Below, piece by piece: positions 35,932-47,800 of a DNA stretch of 64,000 nt. A program made the position numbers and the translations under genes. Position 1 is the stretch's first letter; each line of letters opens with the position of its first letter. The notes beneath the pieces were generated by a model. It saw nothing but the letters and a program-made list of their open reading frames with translations. It had not been told where the DNA came from and searched no databases. This DNA comes from Arcuatula senhousia (Eukaryota; Mollusca; Bivalvia; Mytilida; Mytilidae). The stretch covers positions 13,343,501-13,407,500 of the forward strand of contig OZ020307.1 of NCBI GenBank assembly GCA_963971305.1, read 5' to 3'.

Positions 35932-36048
35932 AATAGGTACTTACTTGCGTTCTTGGACAACCGGTCATGATCTTTCACTCGTGATAGAATTTTTTAGGTC
36001 ATGAAAGATTAGCCGGTCTTTTCCAAGAACTTATGTAAGAACCTATAA
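35932..36048. repeat. 117-bp hairpin element with about 45-bp arms
   Basis: ATAGGTACTTACTTGCGTTC..ATCTTTC pairs with GAAAGAT..GAACTTATGTAAGAACCTAT with few mismatches. Could be a tiny MITE or a foldback RNA. Confidence 0.6.
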
Positions 36049-36718
36049 TTCTTTACCTTGTTGTTCACCAATATGACCAACTTGGGTATCAATCTTTTTT
36101 ATTAATAAACCTCAATACCTTTTTTCCAAAAAAATATTCACATAAAAGAAAAGTAATGTGATTCAAAGGTGTACTTTAGGAGACAAATCGTAAATATTTG
36201 TAGATTGATAAAACAAATCAATGCAAGTTGTAATGTATAGTGTATTAGAACTATACGAGTAGATGATTTGTGTACAATCTTTTCTTTGGATATTTAATGG
36301 TATTCATTCAAACACTTTTCTATAAATACTTCATATGCCCACTGAAAAAAAAAAACATTTGTCTTGAAACAGTTTAATATGCACTTCATTTAAAGGATTA
36401 TATCATTTTGAGATTGGAAGGCCTGCTATACCTGTTCATGCTGTTACACTGCCAAAATAACAATTTTGTTATGATACTATAATGAAATTTTATATATATT
36501 TTTTCGCATTTCACCTAAACATAATAACAGTTTTCATCATAATTATTTTTTTTCGAAGGGCTCCGACTCGATAAAATGTTAAAATCTTCGTAGTCAAGGA
36601 ATTTATGTATAAATATATACATGCATGATCAAAATATTGATGTTCAATAATGAAGAACAAAACATATAATTTCCATTTTTAGACATGATGTTTTCGACCA
36701 ACACCTCAAGGTTTGGTA
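36049..36718. other. AT-rich intergenic, nothing recognised
   Basis: No supportable gene or repeat. Confidence 0.45.
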
Positions 36719-36932
36719 ATACAAATGACAACAAAGTTCAAGTCAAGCTTGTTAACCTAGTGCATAACCGCGGGGGCTGTTTAGTTTTCGCGTTGTTGAT
36801 TGCTATTCATTTGTTTTTGTATTTCTGTGTTTTATGTTGTCTGTTTTTCGTCCTGTCTCTGTTTGTGTTTACTGGTTATGTCTCTTCTGACGTTTGACAT
36901 TCGGATGCCCCATTGGTACATCTGCTTCCTTC
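36719..36932 (+). mobile_element. Repeat C fragment joined to a subfamily 1 retroelement tail
   Basis: ATACAAATGACAACAAAGTT (repeat C end) at 36719-36738 is followed from 36775 by the retroelement 3' UTR, ending ATGCCCCATTGGTACATCTG. Confidence 0.6.
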
Positions 36933-38230
36933 AATATAACTTACTTTGTTTTCAACTTTAAAAAATTCTCGAAATCCCATAAAACTGTAGAAATCATATT
37001 GTCCTTTTAACGATAATTCTGAAAATATCAATTCTATGAATATCTTTTTAATCGACTAAATTTTAACAAATGTTTTTTTTTTAAATATGGCATTTAAAAA
37101 AGTAATACCGGTAGAATGACAGAAATCCGAATCAATATCTCGGTTTTGAAAATATATTTGCAATTCTTTTTATTAGACAAAAAAGTGCCATAGAACGGTA
37201 AACATCTGTTTGTACATATATGTGGTTGATTTGTAAGAGGTTGTCGCCTATCACAAAAGTTTTGCGACGTCAGACAAATGCGACATACTAAAATTGATTG
37301 TCGCTAAATGACATATATTGGATTTGTTTTTATTTCATATATTTGTCTCTCAGTCACATAAACAGTTTGTGAAATGGAGTTCACTTGCGTCTATTTTCGC
37401 TTTGAAGAAAAAACAGACTTATTACATCAACTGAGTTAAGCCTACACTATAGGACATCAATATCTATTGTCTTGTAGTTTTTTTAATGTCACTTAGTTCT
37501 CTAACCATTATAAATCTAAAAGGTACAGACGACTTCATAAAGTTTACTGATTAACCTTTCAAAAAACTTGAGTTTACCCCCGTAACACAGCTAACAAAAT
37601 TACAAACTTTGTTCGTTATATGTTTAACATATTTTTATGATATTTTCACCCTACGTTTTGGACCCATATGATAAACATAATATTACGAATATATGACGAA
37701 CATATGTGTACCGTATAGTAACAAACTCTTCAAAATTGATATGTGACCGATGCAATTCATTTAAAATCATTTCACATATTTTTTAAAAACAAATGTTGGG
37801 CATAATATGAATTTGGCATTTCCTAGCTGCGAACACAGCATAATTATTATTTTTTGAAAGAAAAGAAAAAGAGGAAGAAATGTTTATTAAACTTGATTAT
37901 CATAAAAACTTCTTTTTAATACTGCAAATTCCATTAATTGCTAATAGTAAACGACGCTGTAAACACTGTGGTTGATTCTGAAGAGGCTCATATGAACGCG
38001 TGACGTTTTGATCCAAATGTTTAATAATGGCGTTAACAACATTTATTTCATTGATATGCAATGCACAAAAATTAATGAAAAGCGCAAATAAATTACGTTG
38101 CTAGTATAAATATTTGCCCAACTTATTTTTCAAACTTTCTTCCATGTTAAAAACGAAAAAAAAATTAGAACCGATATTATTATTATTCACGGCGGATCTG
38201 TAATTTTAAAAAGCATATCCGGACGAAAAA
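36933..38230. other. AT-rich intergenic, nothing recognised
   Basis: No supportable gene or repeat. Confidence 0.45.
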
Positions 38231-38294
38231 AAATAAATATCAGCATTAGGCAATGTTTTGCGGGAACTTGCCGTAGAGCTCTCCGCTCTCGCGG

Positions 38295-38313
38295 GCATTT
38301 CGTGCCCGCTATA
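38295..38313. repeat. GC-rich perfect hairpin
   Basis: GCGGGCA and TGCCCGC form a 7-bp stem around a five-base loop, inside an otherwise AT-rich stretch and next to a locally GC-rich block (38255-38320). Confidence 0.5.
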
Positions 38314-38397
38314 AGCTGTGCGTGCTATCAAGACATTCAACATTTTTTCGAACATATTTTTTAAACATTATGATTAATTTCCAACATATGTAGCATT

Positions 38398-38540
38398 TTT
38401 CTTGGGTATGATTTGATTTTGCATTGCTGATTGGTGTTCCGTTGATCTCGTGTTTCGTGTTTTGTTTTCGTTGGTCAAGACCGATTTTGTCTTTTCCTTT
38501 CGGACTTCTGAAATTCAAATGCTCATTGCTACGTCTCTGC
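38398..38540 (+). mobile_element. Truncated subfamily 1 retroelement tail
   Basis: GATTTTGTCTTTTCCTTTCGG and GAAATTCAAATGCTCATTGCT match the 3' UTR end, diverged. Confidence 0.55.
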
Positions 38541-40059
38541 TTCTTACAAAATCGATCTATTGGTCATTGTGTTCCTAACGGCTAGTATATCTCTAACAAA
38601 AAGCACTGAGCTTTAGATCAAAATCCCTGTACACTTTAAACTATAGCGCCGTGAATGAAGTTCGATTAAAATCAGCAAACACTTTTTCCGTCTTTTAATT
38701 GATTATATCCTGCAATACTTAAATCAAAAGGAACAAAAATTAAAGAACCAGTACTGAATAGCGAAAAAAAAGAATAACACATTTTAAGATATTTTTATTT
38801 TTATTTTTCACCTGCATAGAAAATGGCAACAAATACAAACGATTGTTGTAGTTGATTAATGTAGCACCTTTCTGGCTTAACTATAACACTATGATGTAAC
38901 CTATAAGATTTGTCTAAATCAAACTTACTGCATACATGTATATGGAAAATCAAAGCCAAATCATAGACATTAAAAACTACATCTACGTTTCATCTTATTA
39001 TCGTCTATATCTAAAAAGTATTATATTTGTTCAAAGGTAGGAACTTTTTAACAAAACGATTTCTAAGTGCAATAGGATTTTGTGTTCTTCACACCGAGAT
39101 AGAAAGGTTATCTGGTAAACCCATGCAAGAACAATATATAAAGATATTAATTATTTCTTATAATAATTTCGACGGAATTTTTAAACCATTATAATCGGGT
39201 TTTTTTATTCCTACTTTTCTCTAATGTAACTTTCTGTCTGAGAAAGACTTCAAATATAATTGCAAAAATAATTTAATTAAGAAGGTTGATAAAAATATCT
39301 TTAAAACCTATATATACTTTGCAAGACATTTTTGCTTGGCAAGACAAAGCAATAAATTAATGAACAACATATTTATACGCGTAATTACACCCAGTAATAA
39401 ATAGTAAATAACGAACAAACCATAGACAATATACAAAAGTAAAAAGTTTGAGGTGTGAACACATAATTTTGAAGTAATCTTATGTTTTGATCTAAAAAAA
39501 AATATATTTTACAGATTAAAAATAAGATCTTAGTTTTCGACACCATTCTGAATAATGAAAACGTTACAGAAAACAAATTTCAAATGCATTTTTTTAAAAA
39601 TCTAAACAAAACTAAAAAAACAAAATGAATTTACCTATACATACATCTTCATATTTGAAGTAATATAACCACGTCCTGATACTCTCACATCTTATATAAC
39701 GATCATTTACAATAAAAGAATAATCCTTCATCACTCATCCATTTTACATTTGTAGCCATTCAACAAATAAGCTTTAAATTTCTGACCAAACACATTCAAT
39801 TTTTTTGTGTGTACACATAGACCTTAAATAATTTATCAACATTCTTGTATCATATCAACACATTGTACAAAAATAAATATGTTTACCTTAACCTCAGCCT
39901 ACGTCGGACTTATTTATGTTTAAAAAATGTACGACATTAAACCAATTTGGCAAATTTGAGCAATGAACTACAGTAATGGGCAATTTACACACAGACAAAC
40001 TTGTTCACAATTAAATAAATAAGCCCATCGTATACATGATAATGTACAGCACTATTTGC
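38541..40059. other. AT-rich sequence downstream of the cadherin gene
   Basis: No gene seen. Part of it and of 40563-41566 may be cadherin 3' UTR, but no clear polyadenylation site stands out. Confidence 0.4.
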
Positions 40060-40562
40060 TTAAAGGGATAGTGTCTACCATTTTGATGAAATTTTGTTTA
40101 TTTGCATTTTGTACTTGCAACTTATAAAATTATAAATAATGATAGATGAACACTTAAAATTTTAAATCAGGTACACTAATTAGCCATTAATTGCTTAAAG
40201 AAAATGGAATCTAATATACTGTGTAACTCCCCACATGCTGTCAATCAAATTAATAACAAAGGAACATGTGTGCTCTGGTCAGAGGTAATTATGATGCTGT
40301 GAATTGTTTTGAAAATAGGTCAAAACCATTGGATAAGGCAGCTTAGTGCATTTTGATTGGCATGCCTTTGGGTGGAACACTTGAATTTTTGTCTGGAATA
40401 TAATAATTCAAGACCAAATTTTAAATCCAAAATATAAGCTAATTATTAAATGAATTGCAAAATTTCATGTATTCATCTTATTTTTTGGGGGAAGTCAAAC
40501 TGTAATGACTGAAATAAATGTCTTTTAAAATGTTGCCAAAATCGTAGACACTATACCTTTAA
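40060..40562. mobile_element. 503-bp MITE with TTAA ends
   Basis: Left TTAAAGGGATAGTGTCTACC, right (minus strand) TTAAAGGTATAGTGTCTACG; the inverted repeats match at about 20 of 22 bases beyond TTAA and continue ATTTTG. No transposase frame. TTAA target duplication points to a piggyBac-type origin. Confidence 0.78.
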
Positions 40563-41566
40563 TAATGTTTTGAGTTTCTTTCTGTGAAAATCCTATATAA
40601 CTTTGAAAAAGATCAAAATCATTATCACAAGACAAAGACTTTGCTATACATGAAGCATGACGACAAAAGAATGGATTTCATAATACAAAACATAAAAAAT
40701 CACAATAAGTAAAAAAGTTCAGGATGAAATACCCGTGTATGTACATTTGATTGAAACATAACAATGATAATGCTGAACATAATATCAATACAACTATAAT
40801 TCAATGATGAAAGACTTATGGAAAGGCTTAGTGACATCTTACAATATAAAAGTTGTATGTTCCACATTTGGACAAATCAGTGACACACTTGCATTAACAA
40901 TTGTCAGGTTCACAAGCTCGGTGACAATTTTTACAATGTCAACACAAATAAGTGACATGTATTTTACAATATCAACACGGCTAATTCACTATGTTTTACG
41001 TTTGTTTCAATGATAATATATCATAACTTTACTGGACACTATTAAATGTTGTAATAGATATTAACAATAGTAATTTACAAACATTAGATTCCAAACGTGT
41101 GCAAAACTCAATTAGTCCAAATCCCATAAGGAAACTGTGAAGTGAAAAAATGAAATCCATTGTCCAGTTCTATTCAGATATCAACACATTAAAGCACTTT
41201 TTTCTATTTAAGAAACTAGAGCCAATGTTATCATAAAAATCTATTTATAAATATTATCAACATTTAATCATTTTGAAAATAGTGCTTTAAACTTTAAATT
41301 TCCTATTTCAAGATTTGAATGATATGTAATACAATGAAATTCTACATGAAATATTCATCTTTTCTAATATTATTTAATATACAAAACAGACAATAGTCAA
41401 GCACTGATATGTAAATTTTTATAAGAACTGATTGTAGGGTCACTATGCATTGATTCTCTCTTACTTAATCTCGTATAGATGAGATGCCAAGTTTATATGA
41501 TTTGAATGCTTTATAAACAGGCTCTAACATCTTGAGTCTAGTATGAACCAATTTTTTTGGCTAATT

Positions 41567-41843
41567 TCATATTTCAGTTGTTTGTAGACCCTCAATTACT
41601 TTGGTGTCTAAACTTCCTACTTCAACGGAGCCATTTGAGACTTTGAAACCTCCATTTGTGACATTGTTATTATTTTTAAGAACATTATGAGCTTGAAGTG
41701 CTGCCTTAATGTTCATGTCTGGTGAGCCTAAGTCATTTTGTTTTGCAGATTCCTCAGCAAATTGTAAAGAAGCTTCTTGTTCATCATATCGAGGACCAGA
41801 GTTTGGAGAGTCAACGACGTTTTCATCAATTGAGTCACTGTCT
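41567..41843 (-). CDS. Cadherin exon 34 (last coding exon, PDZ ligand, stop)
   Basis: 277 nt including TGA at 41567-41569. The acidic and Asn-rich tail ends GLQTTEI; T-E-I at the C-terminus fits a class I PDZ ligand (S/T-x-hydrophobic). Confidence 0.92.
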
Positions 41844-44800
41844 CTGTAAAAAAAAATATGCTGGCTGTAAGTAATACAAGATTATGAGGGGTGGAACAGT
41901 GTTCACGACACAATCTACAATACAAACGGCAATTTTAAAAAAGTCTTCCATTTTACCAGTGGTCTGGCCTCATACTGAATATAATGCACAAGACTACATG
42001 AAGTATACATGTGACGTTTTATATCAAGCTGTTAACTATAGTTTGGTATAAAAATACAGTTTGAGTACTGATCGTTGTTTAAATGACCAACTTGATATTA
42101 TCTTCCAAGTAATGATTGCTTTAAAAATAAATAGTAAACAACTGTAACAATCCAAGTACCCAATTTCTAACAATTTTCAATATGCTATAAAACATTATGA
42201 ATGTGTTGAATAAAACAGCATTTCATTATCCAATCCTTTGAATATTAAACAATTAAAACATTTTCCTCCACAAGTGTTATTTTGATGGTTTAACATGCAG
42301 TGAGTTAAGGTGTTATGTAACCTACAAGATGATCTTGTAGATGAACAATGTTCAGGATGTTATTGTGAACGGGGGTGTTAAGTTATAAATGTGAAACAAA
42401 ATTACCACGAATCTGATGAATGCGGACTATAGGAAGCAAAAATACAGAAATATAAGAAGAAATTTAAAACTTATTTGTTACGAAGTCTATACAATAACAA
42501 TTTTATTAATTTATGGAAAATAATATTAAAAACTATTCAATCGAATAAAAACGTCTAAAAAGCATTTTTGCCAACCCGTACCTAATAAACGCTGTTTGTG
42601 GTTATCAACTTAAGACAAGAAATTCCTTTCGACCTATATTTTTAATAATGCTACTAAAAAGTATGTAACAAGTTTATAGCACTTTATTCAAAATATTTTT
42701 TTAAGTTTACTTACGCCTGTTCCCCAGCTTCTTCTATTAAGATTTTCTCTAGAAAGATTGGATTGGCACTAAAAGAAAGACAACTATTGAGTTAGCTCGA
42801 GAAATTACAGAAACTTCGATATTTAGGCTTTAAAATCCATAAGTTTTTTTTTCTTTGTATATAGTCGCTTTAAAACGTGGGATATATATCATTTTTTTCT
42901 CAATAATTACATCAAGTTATTTCCACGATATTTCTTTCTACAATAAATCTCAATATCTTGACAATGCATGCCAGTCATTTACAAAGAACACTCTAAAATT
43001 GTCACTTCGAAATGCTATAGTTTGCCTTTTTTTAGTCCACGGTAAGCATTGACTTACATATAAATATTATTCTTCAAAACTTGTAACCGATCAATTTTTA
43101 TTTCAATGCAATTTTAACACAAATACGAACATTAACATGCACAAAAACAAAATCAAAATTGGAATAATATAAAAATGAACTACTTACAAAGCAAGGGCTT
43201 TTATAGTTTTATTTCATGCTTAGTTTATAAAATTTCTATTCTCATTTCTTTTTGTTTTGTTCTTGATACAATGGTTCATGCCGAATTTAGCAATAACGAA
43301 ACAACAAAAACATTACCCGTTAAAACCTTGTCTCAGTCATGTAAACTCGACTTCTTGCACCTCCGCCACTATTTATACAATAGGTTTTATTAGTATAGAT
43401 GAAACCATGTCATATTTTATGAGTATGTTTTCTTATCATTGCTTTTTAATATTTTGTGGCATTTTTTAGCAAAAATAAAAACTAAAGATTACATAAACAT
43501 TACCGAGAATATAATCAATTATCAAAAATTTTCTCTGTGTGAAGATCCCATGTTTTGGTTTTAGATTTTAAAAAACCTGCTCTATACTTACTTTTCGTAG
43601 GAGTGTATGTTTGTTCCTGGTAGCTGTAGTTTCTGCATATCTGAATCTCTAGAATCTACAAACACATTATAATGCATGTCAAAATGTTTCTTATGATATT
43701 CTTTCTACATCCTTGACAATATGTTTTCTTCTTCTATGTTTCAAAAGGGTTAACATTTGTTGAAAAATTACATTTGTTTTGATAAATTAAAAAGTATATG
43801 AGGATAATAATAGTAAAAATCAACAACATCAAAATAATACATTGAAAAACATTAATATTTACCATTTCCTTTATATGCTGCATGAATTGAAAAAAGATAT
43901 AAAATTAAAATTAGTAAAGTAATGTAACATTTTTGAAGCGAAGAAATTAAGTTTTAATATAGATAATTGAGTTTTAAAAGTGAAATATTGTTTCACTTAT
44001 ATTTAAAATATCTAATGAATTGTTGTGAATTCTTATATAATAATCTAACTAGTAGATTAAGCTTACCGTAAGACATAGCTGTTGCTGCCTTGAGCTTACG
44101 TTGATATCTAAAAGAAGAAAACATAATATTTCATTGTCATAAAAAGAAATATTTAGTTTATGATCTATTCTTTTTTCAAATTATATTTTGATTTTAAACT
44201 ATGTTACTACAAGGCTACTGTTATAAAATTGTAGGTCGAAATCTAATTTTCTTTATACTTTTAGTAACTATTTTGATACTTACTTTTTGTACATGAAATA
44301 TATAACAAACATCATAGCAATGCATGGTATGCCGAGTATAATGGCCAATAGTATAATAGCCATAGTAAGTTGTCTTTTGCTGTCGTCCTCTTCTGCTTGT
44401 GTTGAAGTAGGCTGTAAAACAAATACTTGAAATTTATAAATCCTTTAAACACAATGTCAAATCTAAACAAATATGAAACATGTGGTGTATTAAGACGATT
44501 TGTTTTTGGATATGCTTAAGCATTTATTTCTATTTATCTAAATCATTTGTTACCTTTTTTTAAATCATGAACTTGTATATACAAAAGAAATCTAATACTT
44601 ACAACAATCTGAACTATGTTGTAGTCATTAAGAACACTTATTAAGGCACTTGCACTGGCATCAATAACTCTAAAAAAATATTTGTAAACAAATGAAATAT
44701 TGATAAGGTAGAACCAATACAAAAATATATTGCTTAACATAGGGACAAACAAGTTGATGAAAAAAGTCAACTATTTAAATACAGCTGACTTATATTAATC

Positions 44801-47800
44801 AAGTATTGTCGTTGGAAGGCAAAAGATTGTTCTTTAAGTATATCAAAACTAGTTGGGAATGTGGTGACGAAAACAAATTGTACAGAAATCTACAAGCAGA
44901 CCAAAAGCAACTATACCATTTTCACTCGTGTTATTTGTCAACTGTCAACTGTGCCGAATAGTTACAAACATCATACCAATCTGTATAGTTTATTATTTTG
45001 TAAAATTACTTTACAATCATCATTAATTAAAACAATAAAAAAATAAATAAATAAAAATATTTGATATATACAGTTTTTACCTCAGAAGTTCTGCAGCATC
45101 AACAATACTAAACGGGTTGACCGTCTCTCCATGGATAAACATATCTGATCTGAAAAATAGAAATTGTATTGTTCTTAAAATGTTTGTTATGCTTTAAAAG
45201 TCAAACCATGTTATGAATACAATAGACAAGTGCATACTTTCTGCTTAAGCTAAGACAGTTTCCAGTTAAAGAAAAATAATAGATGAAAATTAATGTTACT
45301 CACTTGTCAACTTCTGGTTTTCCTTGGTCATTCTCGTGAGTCTGAATTTTGTCAACTACAATTTTATACCCGGTTATATCTTCTAAACGTCTGAAAGAAA
45401 TCAAAATATAACGTTTTATTTTTATGCTGTTTACATGAAAAGAAATTTCTTTTCATACCGTTAATGATAAGTCGTATGATAATTATTTCTTTTTTAAATA
45501 TATCTATTCATCTTTAATCGTGTAACAAATATATGATATTACAATGCATGAAAGTGATGATTCGCCTGTATATCATTTCATAAAATCTTTGACATATCTT
45601 CATTTATGTTTAATAGAATACCGGTACTAGAAAGTGTAACTTACTTTTTGAAGGCTGTTGAGAAGTTTCTGACTTCCTCAGGGAACATTCTGAATATTAC
45701 TTTTAATCTCTGGTCATCATTAATCAACGAAATCTACAAACAAATAATATAAATTTATTCAATTATCATCTGATTAAAAAAGAAAAGTTATACATGAAAA
45801 AGAGACGTTATCATTTTTTAATGGTTATCTTTTTTTCGGTATCAAACTGTTATAAATTCATGAAAGGAGCCATGAAATTGTACCCCAAACCAACATATGT
45901 TTTTTTACCACTTGAATCAAAAATCATACGCAACAAGAGAATTTTAGATAAATATCTAATTTTATCTTGTATTTTCATACTCATAACTTACTCTAAGAGT
46001 TGCATTTGCAGATTTTCCGTCTTTGTCTCTCGCTTGAACATACATTAAAAAGTATCCATTCATATCTGCTTGGAAATATGTGTTTGTTTTCAGAGTTCCA
46101 TTGCTAAAGAATTTGAATGCATTGCTACCGATGGACTGGCTTAGACTACTTGGATAGATAAGCATAGGTTGATACTGTTCAAAAGTATGGTTGCTATTTC
46201 CATCAATATCCTTATCCCGAACTTCATTCTGAAATCAAAATTCAAACAAAAGTTAACAACATAATAACAGATCATAAACAGAGTTTCACAAACAAGTATC
46301 CAGAGTGATAAACCAGTAAATAAATGTTAATATTAACTATCTGAACAATAACGTACCAGGAAATAACTGTGAAATGTGTCCCTGATAATATGTCCAGTGG
46401 TAAAAACTCCTAATTTGTTTTAAAAATGTCATTCATTCTTTCCAAAATTTTCATTTGTTATCAGCCAATTATGAAAAAAAATCAAAATTTTGTTTTGATT
46501 AGTGTTTGGCTAGTTATTGCACTGAGATGATAAAACACGCATGTTGGTTTTGTGTACATGTAACTACTGGACATAAAGATCACAACGGAAGGGGAAATTT
46601 GACACGCCATAAAACCTGGTTTTACCCAACATTTCTTTTGAAAGCAAAGTCGGGACCATTGCGATCTTCAATTTCTACAGCATTTCTTCCTTGTTATGTT
46701 TTCTTTCTCTTTGACATTTGAGATTAATCCTCCAAGTTCAGTAATTTGTTTTTACTTTATTTGTATCGCATTATCCTTTATTCAGTTAAGTAAAACGAAT
46801 ATGAAATTTATGAAAATAAAATTATCCTTAATTGATCAATTATTAATTTCTATTTGTAATTTAGTATTTACCTTTAAATTGAAAATGATTTCTCCAAACT
46901 GTGTTTTCCTTGTGATACCTATACTAAGAGAGGTTTCTTTGAATTCGGGAGAATGGTCATTTATATCCCGGATTCTGACCCTTGCCCACAAAAGAGTTCT
47001 GTTTAGTCCATTGTAACCAGAAGGTACAACTCCCTCTGATGTTGCAGGGTCTCCGACTGGTCCATGAGAAATCTTGAGATAGTTGAACGGCGTTGCAAAG
47101 ATTACAAGATTTATAAAGTTGATAGGTCGGCCGAATGAGTTGTCATCGTCACGGTTGATTGATTTTACCAGATAAAGCCCAGACTCGTTTAGAGAGAAGT
47201 GGTCTTGCATTTCTCCACCTGTTATAAGACACAACAAATACTAAGTAGATACATATGTAAGATACTACTTTATTTATTTCAACTGGTCGAGCAAAGTCTT
47301 TTTTTTTACTTATTGGACATATTAAATCGCTGAAGTCCGAAATAATTTGCCCTAACCAGTCAAGTGACTTGAAAAAACAAATGAAAATAATTACAGTGTA
47401 AACATGTAGCGCGATTTATACCGATCTAGAAATTGTGTTTTGATGCATAATAGGCATTACATTGATTATTTCATTACACACAATTTTAACCAATAGTTTA
47501 CAAGATTCACACATGTCACAGTGCATTTAATATTACCTATAATATAATAGAATATCTGGCTGTTGTTTGCATCACTATCTTTATCAATGGCAACATCCAC
47601 ACTACCAACTAAAATATCTTCTCGCTCCTCTGGAACTACACCAATTAGATAGGGTTGATACATCGAAGGAGGGTCTCTTGGAAATTCTGGGTCTTTATCA
47701 TTTATATCAATCAGATTGATTGTAAGTGCTAAAGTTGTTTTCAGCTTATTGGGTAGACCGTCATCAATTGCTTCTATTCTTATCTGTAAACGAATAATTA

